A stretch of 17,339 nt of DNA from an uncultured Collinsella sp. (GTDB lineage Bacteria > Actinomycetota > Coriobacteriia > Coriobacteriales > Coriobacteriaceae): NCBI GenBank assembly GCA_902495085.1, contig CABUWA010000026.1, positions 1-17,339 on the forward strand, read 5' to 3'. Made by a program: the position numbers and the translations under genes. Below are positions 1 through 6,669 of the stretch, in pieces. Each line of letters starts with the position of its first letter. Position 1 is the stretch's first letter. The notes below the pieces were generated by a model. The model was not told the DNA's origin. It saw only the letters and a program-made list of their open reading frames with translations, and ran no database searches.

Positions 1-105
1 AATGTCCCTTCCCTGCGTTTACACGAGTTGAACTATTGTACGGAAAGAACCACGTTTCCGCAGCCCACACTACATTCCCGTAAAGAACCCGCAACCTTTA
101 ACCCA
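1..105. other. Intergenic stretch at window edge, no gene seen
   Basis: No convincing coding region is visible. On the minus strand there is a TACAAT hexamer at 35-40 that could be a -10 box for a gene starting beyond the left edge, but no good -35 element lies at the right distance. A GTCCC motif near position 4 resembles the GGGGAC repeat family found elsewhere in the window. Confidence 0.3.
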
Positions 106-172
106 CTCATTGGGGACAGACTTAAATGAGTACCTGCTCATTGGGCACTCATTTAAGTCCGTCCCCAATGAG
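106..172. repeat. Long inverted repeat of the GGGGAC family
   Basis: Two 26-nt arms, 106-131 and 147-172, are reverse complements of each other except for one position. Each arm carries GGGGAC/GTCCCC next to an ATGAG/CTCAT end, and the 15-nt loop repeats CTCATTGGG once more. There is no T-run after the stem on either strand, so it is more like a REP-type palindromic repeat than a terminator. A partial relative is at 2653-2671. Confidence 0.75.
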
Positions 173-185
173 CGCCCAGCCCAGC

Positions 186-217
186 AAAAAGGGGCGCGAC
201 CGCGATGGTCACGCCCC
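186..217 (-). terminator. Rho-independent terminator after yqeY
   Basis: Read on the minus strand, an 11-bp stem (GGGGCGTGACC pairing with GGTCGCGCCCC, with one G-U pair) and a 5-nt loop are followed directly by TTTTT (the A-run 186-190 on the plus strand). It lies about 30 nt past the yqeY stop codon and would end the minus-strand transcript that includes the foldase gene and yqeY. Confidence 0.88.
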
Positions 218-246
218 CTCAACATCAACTATGCACCGCTCGGCCC

Positions 247-690
247 CTACACGAGTTTGCCGCCAACAATCTTGGCAGCCGCAGGCTTATCGAAGTTGCC
301 GCCGGTGGCCTTGCCCAGGGCACCCATAACCTGGCCCATCTGCTTCTTGGACGTGGCGCCCAGCTCGGCGATAACCTGCTCGATCAGGGCCTCGAGCTCC
401 TCGCCCGAAACCTGCGCGGGCAGCAGACTCTCCAGAATCTTGACCTGCTCGGTCAGGTTGTCGGTACGCTCTTGGTCGGTGCCGGCCTTGATGGACATCT
501 CCAGCGTCTCGCTCGTCTGCTTGATCAGACGCTTGATCATGCTGTTGACGTCTTCCTCGGTCACATCGCGGCGCTCGTTAACCTCGATATTCTTCACCTC
601 GGCCTTAACCTGGCGAATGATGGACAGGCGAACCTTGTCCTTGGCCTTCATGGCCGCGATCATTTCTTTCTGCAGCTCTTCGTTGGTCAT
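247..690 (-). CDS. yqeY: GatB/YqeY family protein
   Basis: A 147-residue helical protein of the GatB/YqeY family, related to the tail domain of the GatB subunit of Asp/Glu-tRNA amidotransferase. The family is usually about 150 residues, so this copy is complete. It is recognised from the start TNEELQKEMIAAMKAKD, the central KRLIKQTSETLE segment, the LPAQVSGEEL segment and the C-terminal GQVMGALGKATGGNFDK. The frame opens with TTG at 696, but the AGAGAGGA ribosome site lies 7 nt before the ATG at 690 and only about 1 nt before the TTG, so I place the start at 690. The role of stand-alone YqeY proteins is not settled; tRNA-related function is inferred from the fold. It lies 54 nt downstream of the foldase gene, probably in the same transcript, and ends at a terminator. 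Confidence 0.92.
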   Translation of the reverse strand: MTNEELQKEMIAAMKAKDKVRLSIIRQVKAEVKNIEVNERRDVTEEDVNSMIKRLIKQTSETLEMSIKAGTDQERTDNLTEQVKILESLLPAQVSGEELEALIEQVIAELGATSKKQMGQVMGALGKATGGNFDKPAAAKIVGGKLV

Positions 691-713
691 CTGCAAATCC
701 TCTCTAATAGCGT

Positions 714-739
714 GGGCGGCACTCGCGCGAGCACCGCCC
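714..739 (-). other. Intercistronic RNA hairpin
   Basis: Between the foldase gene and yqeY the minus-strand RNA can form a stem of up to 12 pairs, GGGCGG-UG-CUCG against CGAG-UG-CCGCCC, using two adjacent G-U pairs. The plus strand would have A-C mismatches there, so the fold favours the coding strand. No T-run follows, so it is not a terminator. It could protect or separate the two messages. Confidence 0.5.
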
Positions 740-744
740 CATGA

Positions 745-1965
745 TTACTCAGTCGTCGACGAATCGTCGGTCGAACTCTTGGTAACGCCCTTCAGACTCA
801 CGTTATAGGGTACGTCTTTGGGCATGGGGTTGACGGTAATGTCGGCATCCTTCTTGTACTGCTCCAGCCACTCGCTGTACGCGGTGCTGGCCGCTTGCGT
901 CTTCACCACGTTGGAGACGTACTTCTTGATGGCCTTGGGCACTTGGTTGATATCATCGACCTGATTATCGACATGGAAGTAGTCGGTGCACTTGATGACA
1001 TGGTAACCGTACGTCGACTCGACCACGTCGCTCACATCGCCCTTGTTGAGCCCCTCGAGCGCCGTCTGGTAGCTGTCGACGAAGGTAGTGAGCTTATCCC
1101 AACCCACATCGCCCTTCTTCTCCTTGGAGCCGGTGTCGTCGGAGTACTGCTCCACGGCATCCTCAAAGCTCAGCTCGCCGGAGTTGATCTTGTCCAGGCA
1201 CTCCTGTGCCTTGGCCTTGGCGGCAGCCTTGTCCTCGTCGGAAGCATCGGAATCAACCTTGATCAGGATGTTCGACGAGCGGCGGGCATCGTTGTAGTTA
1301 GACAGGTTCTCGTTGATGTAATCGACGATCTCGCTGTCCTTGGGCTTGCTCGTGGGCGCGACGGCATCCTTGAGTTTCTGCTGCGCCAGGCTCTCCTTGA
1401 GCGAATCCTTGTAGGTATCCTCGGTATAGCCGTAGGTCTTGAGGGTCTTCTTAAAGGCCTTGGCACCGCCCGCGCTCTTGCACGCGTCCTTCCAGGCCTT
1501 CTCGACCTCCTCGTCCGACACCGTCACGCCGTTCTCCTTCTGTGCCTGTTGAAGCAGAATCTGCTGCGTGTAGGAGTCGATGAGCTGCTTGCGGTACTTC
1601 TTGGGAGTGAGGTCGTTGTCAACCAGATACTGCGCCCAATCCTTGTCCTCGGTGTAGCCGTAGGACGTGCGCATGCTCATGATCTGCTTGGTCACGGTGT
1701 CCTCGGTAAGGTTGGTGCCGTTGATAGTAGCAGCAACACCGCCGGTCAGCTTGTAGCCCGAGGTGTCCTCGGCCTGCGACATAAGGCCGGAGCACGCCAT
1801 GGCCGAGACGGAAAGCAGCATCGCCAGCACGCCGATGACCACCAGGACGATCTTGACGGTCTTGGACACGCGGGTCTTGCGCTGCTTCTTGCGAGAACTG
1901 GAAGCGGCGCGAGCCTGCTGCTCGGGCGTCGGCTCGGGCGCGGGGTTCTTTTTCTTATTTGCCAT
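745..1965 (-). CDS. Membrane-anchored peptidylprolyl isomerase (PpiC/SurA-type foldase)
   Basis: A 406-residue extracytoplasmic protein-folding factor predicted to catalyse cis-trans isomerisation of prolyl bonds. Residues 1-36 are basic, with a Pro/Glu patch and KKQRK. Residues 37-57 form one hydrophobic membrane segment. A SurA-like N-terminal helical domain covers about 76-200 and a PpiC-type rotamase domain about 229-328, with the family pattern NILIKVDSD, SFEDAVEQYSDD, KGDVGW, GDVSDVVESTYGYHVIK. A Ser/Asp/Thr-rich tail closes it. Cys58 just after the membrane segment resembles a lipoprotein cysteine, but the preceding AMA lacks the usual Leu/Val at -3 and the N-terminus is long for a lipoprotein signal, so simple membrane anchoring is equally possible. 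It resembles PrsA-type foldases. GAAAGG sits about 7 nt before the ATG. The first gene of the pair with yqeY. Confidence 0.88.
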   Translation of the reverse strand: MANKKKNPAPEPTPEQQARAASSSRKKQRKTRVSKTVKIVLVVIGVLAMLLSVSAMACSGLMSQAEDTSGYKLTGGVAATINGTNLTEDTVTKQIMSMRTSYGYTEDKDWAQYLVDNDLTPKKYRKQLIDSYTQQILLQQAQKENGVTVSDEEVEKAWKDACKSAGGAKAFKKTLKTYGYTEDTYKDSLKESLAQQKLKDAVAPTSKPKDSEIVDYINENLSNYNDARRSSNILIKVDSDASDEDKAAAKAKAQECLDKINSGELSFEDAVEQYSDDTGSKEKKGDVGWDKLTTFVDSYQTALEGLNKGDVSDVVESTYGYHVIKCTDYFHVDNQVDDINQVPKAIKKYVSNVVKTQAASTAYSEWLEQYKKDADITVNPMPKDVPYNVSLKGVTKSSTDDSSTTE

Positions 1966-2031
1966 AGTTGGCCTTTCGCATCACGAATCGAACAAACGCC
2001 ATTGTGTCACAACGCAGCCCCCGCGGCACGC

Positions 2032-2114
2032 TTGGTGCATGGGGGACAGGTTAATCTGCACCATTTTGGTGCAAAGGGGACAGCTCTGGCAGCCGGCAGA
2101 AAAGGAACGTCCCC
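2032..2114. repeat. Cluster of GGGGAC-family repeats
   Basis: In the 170-nt gap between the foldase and EIIA genes there are two 18-nt direct repeats, 2032-2049 and 2066-2083, that agree at 16 of 18 positions (TTGGTGCA, two variable bases, GGGGACAG). An inverted TGCACCA at 2057-2063 pairs perfectly with TGGTGCA at 2067-2073 across a 3-nt loop, and an inverted GTCCCC lies at 2109-2114. A related GGGACAGGTT..ATTTTGGTG is present on the minus strand near 4673-4704. Confidence 0.65.
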
Positions 2115-2135
2115 AAGTGCCGACTCAGCCCCACC

Positions 2136-2600
2136 CTAGAAGTGACGGCGGATGGCGTCGACCATGCCCTGGGGCGTGGTCTGGCCGAGCACGTCGGCTG
2201 CGGCATCGGCGCCCATAAAGATGTTCATGAGCGCCTGCAGGGCCTCGACCTGGCCGCCCGGCTCGGCAATACCCAGATTGATGACGATCTGCGCCGGCAC
2301 CGGAGCGCCCATGCCAGCCATAGCGTTAAATGTCACGGACGCGGCGGGCTTCACCACCGCGATATAGGGCTTGGCCACAAACCCCGGATCGGTATGCGGA
2401 ATGGCAATGTTTGCCGCCGGCATGGCAAGACCCGTGGGATAGGCATCCTCGCGCGTGCGAACGGCGTCGAGCCAACCGGACGCAATGTAGCCACGTGGTG
2501 CAAGCTCGCCCTCGAGCCGCGCAAACACCTCATCCGGCGTTGCACACTCCCAATCAAAAAACACCAGCTCAGGCGTAAACAGAGCTTCGTTATCCGCCAT
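2136..2600 (-). CDS. PTS EIIA component, galactitol/fructose (PTS_EIIA_2) type
   Basis: A 154-residue cytoplasmic phosphocarrier of the phosphotransferase system, usually accepting phosphate from HPr on a histidine and passing it to a cognate EIIB. The segment AVRTREDAYPTGLAMP followed by NIAIPHTD is the diagnostic EIIA_2 pattern; the phosphorylated histidine should be His69. PTGL and PHTD with the later LQALMNIF make it closest to GatA-like galactitol EIIA. AGAGAGG lies about 7 nt before the ATG. It is an orphan: no EIIB or EIIC of this class is next to it. It stands between the purN terminator and the foldase gene. It may serve a distant permease or act as a regulatory EIIA. It is a different fold from the mannose-type EIIA that the PTS operon at 13.2-15.3 kb would need. 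Confidence 0.87.
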   Translation of the reverse strand: MADNEALFTPELVFFDWECATPDEVFARLEGELAPRGYIASGWLDAVRTREDAYPTGLAMPAANIAIPHTDPGFVAKPYIAVVKPAASVTFNAMAGMGAPVPAQIVINLGIAEPGGQVEALQALMNIFMGADAAADVLGQTTPQGMVDAIRRHF

Positions 2601-2652
2601 GCGCTCACCTCTCTCACCTAGTCACCTGCGACGTTCTTGAATGACTAGTCGT

Positions 2653-2671
2653 TAAAGACCGTCCCCGATGA
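2653..2671. repeat. Partial copy of the GGGGAC-family repeat
   Basis: This 19-nt stretch containing GACCGTCCCCGATGA matches the right arm of the inverted repeat at 106-172 in 16 of 19 positions. It lies between purN and the EIIA gene next to the purN terminator, and appears to be a degenerate or half element. Confidence 0.5.
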
Positions 2672-2677
2672 CTACCC

Positions 2678-2721
2678 AAAAACAAAAGGTGGCCACGCGC
2701 GCCTTGGCGCCAATGACCACC
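2678..2721 (-). terminator. Rho-independent terminator after purN
   Basis: On the minus strand GGTGGTCA (from 2714-2721) pairs with TGGCCACC (from 2688-2695), with one G-U pair and a GC-rich inner loop, and is followed by TTTTGTTTTT. It lies about 33 nt past the purN stop and fits as the end of the purF-purM-purN transcript. Confidence 0.82.
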
Positions 2722-2753
2722 CTGACTACTCGGCTAAATTGTACTGTGCGCCG

Positions 2754-3455
2754 CTAGCCGCGAGGCGCGTCAATTGCGACCTTGCCGCTCTCCAGCACGT
2801 GGACGCGGCCGTCGGCGAGCATTTGCACGACCTCGGGATACAGCACGTGCTCAATCGCGTGGATGTGCTCCTCGAGCGTGTCGACATCCCAGCCCTCCTC
2901 AACAGCCAGCGCACGCTGGGCGATGATGGGACCGTTGTCGTAGATCTCGTTGGCAAAATGCACGGTCACGCCAGTTACCTTGACGCCGCGCGCAAAGGCG
3001 TCGTCAATCGCATGCGCACCGGTAAAGCTCGGCAGCAGCGCCGGATGCAAGTTGACCACGCGGTTGGGAAACGCCGCCAGCAGCGGCGTGTGCACCATGC
3101 GCATGTAGCCGGCCATGACCACATACTCGCAGCCGCGCTCGAGAAGCTCGTGCGCGATGATCTCGTCAGCGGCGATGGGGTCGGCGTAGACATCCTTGGA
3201 CAGTGTGAGCGTCTGGATGCCCGCGCGCTCAGCGCGCTGCAAACCCTTAGCCGAAGGACGGCTCGACACCACAAGCTCAATCGAAGCGTTGAGCTTGCCG
3301 GCAGCGATCAGATCGATCAGCGCCTGCAGGTTGGTACCCGAACCGCTGATGAGCACACCGATCTTGAGCGGCTCGGCCGTATCGGTGCCAGTCGGACGGG
3401 TATAGGGCACAAAATCCAGGCCCTCGGCAGCAGTCATCTGCTCGTTAGCGCTCAT
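2754..3455 (-). CDS. purN: Phosphoribosylglycinamide formyltransferase PurN
   Basis: Transfers a formyl group from 10-formyltetrahydrofolate to GAR, the third step of de novo purine synthesis, in the cytoplasm. The 233-residue protein shows the GVLISGSGTNLQ phosphate-binding loop (about 33-44), the MAGYMRMV segment, NLHPALLPSF with catalytic Asn135 and His137, and the HFANEIYDNGPII segment with Asp173. The three catalytic residues sit at a constant offset of 29 from E. coli Asn106, His108 and Asp144, showing an intact catalytic core plus an N-terminal extension of about 29 residues. The start overlaps the end of purM by 11 nt (3445-3455), which suggests translational coupling. It is the last gene of the purF-purM-purN run and is followed by a terminator. 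Confidence 0.96.
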   Translation of the reverse strand: MSANEQMTAAEGLDFVPYTRPTGTDTAEPLKIGVLISGSGTNLQALIDLIAAGKLNASIELVVSSRPSAKGLQRAERAGIQTLTLSKDVYADPIAADEIIAHELLERGCEYVVMAGYMRMVHTPLLAAFPNRVVNLHPALLPSFTGAHAIDDAFARGVKVTGVTVHFANEIYDNGPIIAQRALAVEEGWDVDTLEEHIHAIEHVLYPEVVQMLADGRVHVLESGKVAIDAPRG

Positions 3456-4548
3456 CGGAGTACACGACCTTACCGGAACCCTCGACGCACTCGCCCACGC
3501 GGAACGGCTTCTCGCCCAGCGCGACCAGGGCCTCGGTCACCGCGGCCTCGTCCTCGGGGGCGACGATCAGGCACAGCCCAACGCCCATGTTGAAGGTCTT
3601 GCATGCCTCATTGGGCGCGAGCTCGGCCTGGCGCGACACGTAGGTGATGACGGGCGGAACGTCCCAACCCATCTCGGCACCGTTGCGGGTGACCACGGCG
3701 TCGACGTCGTCGGCGAGCGCGCGGTTGAGGTTCTCGGTAATACCGCCGCCAGTGATATGGGCGATGGCGTGCACAGGAGCGCCGCCGCGCAGCAGCTCCA
3801 GAATCGGCTTGACATAGATGCGCGTGGGGGCCAGCAGGGCGTCTGCCAGCGATGCGCCGCCGAGCTCCTCGAGCGGACGGCTCAGTTCCTCGGCCTTAGA
3901 GGCGGCCTCGGGCGTGCCCGGCTTAATGCCGTCGACGCCAATGACCTTGCGCACGAGCGAGTAGCCGTTGGAGTGCACGCCGGTGGAGGGCAGGCCCAGG
4001 ATCACGTCGCCGGGACGGACATTCGCGGGGTCGAGCATCTTGGGACGGTCGACGACGCCCACGGTAAAGCCGGCGAGGTCGTAGTCGGCCGGAGCCATGA
4101 CGCCCGGGTGCTCGGCCATCTCGCCGCCCACGAGCGCGCAGCCCGCGAGCTTACAGCCATCGGCCACGCCCTTGATGATCTTTGCCATGTGCTCGGCCTC
4201 GATGTGACCGATGGCAACGTAGTCCAGGAAAAACAGCGGCTCGGCGCCCGAAGCCAGAATGTCGTTGACGCACATAGCGACCAGGTCCTGGCCCACCGTC
4301 TCGTGACGGTCCATGATCTGGGCGAGCACGAGCTTGGTGCCCACGCCGTCGGTACCGCTAATCAGAATCGGGTCTTCCATATCCTTAAGCGCGGCGGCCG
4401 AGAATAAGCCACCAAAGCCACCGATACCGCCGATAACCTCGGGGCGATTGGTGTCCTTGACCATCTGCTTAATAGCGTCGACGGCGCGGCCGCCCTCGGC
4501 GGTATCGACGCCGGCGTCCTCATACGTCACATGCTTGCTGTCGCTCAT
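3445..4548 (-). CDS. purM: Phosphoribosylformylglycinamidine cyclo-ligase PurM (AIR synthetase)
   Basis: Closes the imidazole ring: ATP-dependent conversion of FGAM to AIR, the fifth step of purine synthesis. The 367-residue protein has the family's YEDAGVD motif near residue 9, GGFGGLF, the glycine-rich SGTDGVGTK loop at about 64-72, the MCVNDILASGAEPLFFLDY core at about 92-110, GCALVGGEMAEHPG, and the C-terminal ITGGGITENLNR and NMGVGLCLIV segments. Length is slightly above the usual 340-350. GGAAGG lies about 7 nt before the ATG. Its 3' end overlaps purN. It is 156 nt downstream of purF, with a hairpin and a repeat fragment in that gap, so expression relative to purF may be adjusted there. 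Confidence 0.97.
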   Translation of the reverse strand: MSDSKHVTYEDAGVDTAEGGRAVDAIKQMVKDTNRPEVIGGIGGFGGLFSAAALKDMEDPILISGTDGVGTKLVLAQIMDRHETVGQDLVAMCVNDILASGAEPLFFLDYVAIGHIEAEHMAKIIKGVADGCKLAGCALVGGEMAEHPGVMAPADYDLAGFTVGVVDRPKMLDPANVRPGDVILGLPSTGVHSNGYSLVRKVIGVDGIKPGTPEAASKAEELSRPLEELGGASLADALLAPTRIYVKPILELLRGGAPVHAIAHITGGGITENLNRALADDVDAVVTRNGAEMGWDVPPVITYVSRQAELAPNEACKTFNMGVGLCLIVAPEDEAAVTEALVALGEKPFRVGECVEGSGKVVYSDER

Positions 4549-4616
4549 CTGAGCCTTCCTCTCCCACTACCGTCCGCCGCGCGGGCGCCAAACGGTGCTC
4601 ATAGTTGCGTTCATTT

Positions 4617-4643
4617 CGGCGTGTGCCATAACAGCACACGCCG
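4617..4643 (-). other. Perfect hairpin between purF and purM
   Basis: CGGCGTGTGC (4617-4626) and GCACACGCCG (4634-4643) form a perfect 10-bp stem with a 7-nt loop. Neither strand has a T-run after it, so it is not a standard terminator. It lies about 70 nt before the purM start in the purF-purM transcript and could act in message processing, stability or attenuation. Confidence 0.55.
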
Positions 4644-4672
4644 TCATATCAATAAAACAGCAGGTAAAACCC

Positions 4673-4704
4673 ACCAAAATGAACCTGTCCCTAAATGGCA
4701 GGTT
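4673..4704 (-). repeat. GGGGAC-family fragment and weak hairpin after purF
   Basis: Immediately after the purF stop codon the minus strand reads AACCTGCC..GGGACAGGTT, a stem of six pairs (4682-4687 with 4699-4704) plus two more beyond a bulge, followed by CATTTTGGTG. The GGGACAGGTT..ATTTTGGTG order also occurs at 2042-2071. It could be a partial terminator for purF or only a repeat remnant. Confidence 0.4.
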
Positions 4705-6375
4705 TTAGGCCTCGCCATGCTCCTCTTCCCAGCTGCGGTCGTCGTATTTCTCGACCACGGCATCGTCGTCAAAGTGCAGCGGCTTATCCAGGTTGCGGGG
4801 CGTAAAGCCCTCCATAAACTTGTCGCGGCCAAAGCTCTCGGGAATCGCCACGGGGTAACGTCCGGTAAAGCACGCATCGCAGTAACCGCCCTTGGGCATG
4901 ACCTTAAGCAGGCCCTCGACCGAAAGGAAGGCCAGCGAATCGGCGCCGATATACTCGCAAATCTCGTCGACCGTCTTGTTGGCGCTGATAAGCTGCGACT
5001 GCACGTCGGTGTCGATACCGTAGAAGCACGGCCAGATGACCTCGGGCGAGTTGATGCGGATATGAATCTCCTTGGCGCCAGCGTTGCGCAGCATCTTGAC
5101 GAGCTGCACCATGGTGGTGCCGCGCACGATGGAGTCGTCGATGACGACCAGGCGCTTGCCCTCGATGTTGTCGCGCAGCGGGTTGAGTTTCATGCGCACG
5201 CCCATGGCGCGCAGCTCCTGCGTAGGCTCGATAAACGTACGGCCCACGTAGCGGTTCTTGATGAGGCCCTCGCCAAAGGGAATACCGCTCTCGTGCGAAT
5301 ACCCCTCCGCGGGCGGCAGGCCGGAGTCGGGCACGCCGATGACCAGGTCGGCCTCGACGGGCTCCTCGTGCGCCAGCTGACGGCCCATGTCGTAACGGCA
5401 GGCATAGACGCTCTTGCCGTTCATGATGGAGTCGGGGCGGGCGAAGTAGACCTGCTCAAAGATGCAGTTGGCGGGCTCTTCGGCTGCAGGCACGCCCTGC
5501 TCGGATACCAGACCCTCGGCGCTGATGCGCAAGATCTCGCCGGGAAGGACGTCACGGACGTACTCGGCACCCACGATGTCGAGTGCGCAGGTCTCGGAGG
5601 CAACGACCCAGCCGCCGGCGCGCGTGACATGGACGGCGGAGTCGACCGTCGCGGCGCCGTCCTGCGACGGCAGCTGCGAAACGGATGCGGCATCGGCCTG
5701 GTCCAAACCCTCGTCCACCAGCTTGCCCAGCACGAGCGGGCGAATGCCGTGCGGATCGCGGAATGCGTAGAGCGCCTGCTCGTTGATGAGCGTCATGGCG
5801 TAGCCGCCGCGCACGAGCTCCATGGTCTTGCGAATGCCCTCGCGCAGGTGGCCCGTACGCTGAGTAAAGTAGCCGATAAGCTTGGTCGCGACCTCGGAAT
5901 CCGAATTGGAGAGGAACGGCACGCCCAGCTCGATCAGCTGGCGGCGCAGCTCGTCGGTGTTGACCAGAGTACCGTTGTGCGCGAGCGCGATAATGACGCT
6001 GTTGATGGTGGAGAGGTGCGGCTGAGAGGCTTCCCAGCTCTTGGCGCCGGCGGTGCCATAGCGCACGTGGCCCACGGCCAGCTGGCCGGAGAGCGTCGAC
6101 AGGTCGGCGTTGGAGAACACGCGATCGAGCAGTCCCAGGTCTTTGCGAACCATAACCGTGCCGCCATCACCCACGGCGATTCCCGCCGATTCCTGGCCGC
6201 GATGCTGCAGCGCGCGCAGACCAAAGTACGTCAGTCGAGCCACATCGCGATCGGGTGCCCACACACCAAAAATGCCGCATTCCTCATGCAGCTGGTCGGA
6301 GTCCGGATCATACGTCGACATGGTCTTCACCTGTCCCGCGGCGCGCTCGGCCGCGTGGATGGTTTCTTGAGACAT
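4705..6375 (-). CDS. purF: Amidophosphoribosyltransferase PurF, Fe-S type
   Basis: First committed step of purine synthesis: PRPP and glutamine to phosphoribosylamine. The 556-residue protein is a class II glutamine amidotransferase fused to a phosphoribosyltransferase. HEECGIFGV places the mature N-terminal nucleophile at Cys33, after a propeptide of 32 residues. GLRALQHRGQESAG, HVRYGTAG and HNGTLVN are glutaminase motifs; VIDDSIVRGTT (411-421) is the PRPP loop. Cys304, Cys450, Cys499 and Cys502 (in CIFEQVYFARPDS, PCFYGID and YCDACFTGRYP) match the four [4Fe-4S] ligands of the oxygen-sensitive B. subtilis type. About 30 extra residues lie near 220-254. GAGGGG precedes the ATG at 6375 by 7 nt; a second in-frame ATG (about 6321, residue 19) also has AGGTGA before it and would give a shorter propeptide. 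First gene of the purine run; TATAAT lies 41 nt upstream. Confidence 0.97.
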   Translation of the reverse strand: MSQETIHAAERAAGQVKTMSTYDPDSDQLHEECGIFGVWAPDRDVARLTYFGLRALQHRGQESAGIAVGDGGTVMVRKDLGLLDRVFSNADLSTLSGQLAVGHVRYGTAGAKSWEASQPHLSTINSVIIALAHNGTLVNTDELRRQLIELGVPFLSNSDSEVATKLIGYFTQRTGHLREGIRKTMELVRGGYAMTLINEQALYAFRDPHGIRPLVLGKLVDEGLDQADAASVSQLPSQDGAATVDSAVHVTRAGGWVVASETCALDIVGAEYVRDVLPGEILRISAEGLVSEQGVPAAEEPANCIFEQVYFARPDSIMNGKSVYACRYDMGRQLAHEEPVEADLVIGVPDSGLPPAEGYSHESGIPFGEGLIKNRYVGRTFIEPTQELRAMGVRMKLNPLRDNIEGKRLVVIDDSIVRGTTMVQLVKMLRNAGAKEIHIRINSPEVIWPCFYGIDTDVQSQLISANKTVDEICEYIGADSLAFLSVEGLLKVMPKGGYCDACFTGRYPVAIPESFGRDKFMEGFTPRNLDKPLHFDDDAVVEKYDDRSWEEEHGEA

Positions 6376-6669
6376 GGCATCCCCTCAGAGCCTCGTTATT
6401 TGGCGTTACCTGCCCTATTATACGCACGGCAAGACAAGCACTCCCGCGCATGAACAGCGCTTTTTAAAAGCCCACCGAGCTTATAATCCGTTTTGCAGCC
6501 AAACATTTTATTGGGCAACCGCCTCGGGGTCGACGATCCCGCATGTTTCCGTTGCGACGCGCCTCGCTCACCGTTGGGGCTTGCATTGTTGCAATTGGGA
6601 CGTTCGTCCTGTCTTTTGGCAGGTCGGCGGCGTATCCTTGTACCTACAGCAAAACGAGAAAGGTTATGT
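6376..6669. other. Divergent intergenic region between purF and the CmpB-like gene
   Basis: This 294-nt region must hold the promoters of purF (minus) and of the membrane protein gene (plus). The purF side has a clear TATAAT. For the plus side I find TTGGCA at 6616-6621 but no good -10 box at standard spacing, and a second TATAAT at 6482-6487 on the plus strand without a matching -35. A small GGACG-TT-CGTCC hairpin lies at 6598-6609. No riboswitch-like fold or gene was recognised. Confidence 0.5.
6417..6422 (-). promoter_or_regulatory. -10 box of the purF promoter
   Basis: A perfect TATAAT on the minus strand, 41 nt upstream of the purF ATG. The sequence 16-18 nt further upstream (GGGAGT-like) is a poor -35, so activator help or a weak upstream element is possible. 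Confidence 0.55.

Noticed and set aside
106..172. Transcription terminator
   Set aside because: The stem is long and AT-mixed without a following T-run, while a proper terminator for the same transcript lies at 186-217.
2032..2083. CRISPR-like direct repeats
   Set aside because: Only two imperfect 18-nt units, no spacer-size regularity and no cas genes.
895..2139. 414-codon open frame on the plus strand opposite the foldase gene
   Set aside because: Composition is that of a shadow frame (Leu/Val/His/Arg-rich) and it covers a gene with clear SurA and PpiC motifs and a good ribosome site.
4531..6453. 640-codon open frame on the plus strand opposite purF
   Set aside because: It is antisense to an unmistakable purF, has the His/Ala/Leu/Gly/Val-rich composition of GC-rich shadow frames and no recognisable domain.
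6482..6487. TATAAT on the plus strand as promoter of the membrane protein gene
   Set aside because: No -35-like hexamer at 16-18 nt and the leader would be about 180 nt; kept only as a remark.
6376..6669. Purine or PRPP riboswitch before purF
   Set aside because: The TATAAT is only 41 nt from the start codon, leaving no room for an aptamer on the purF side.
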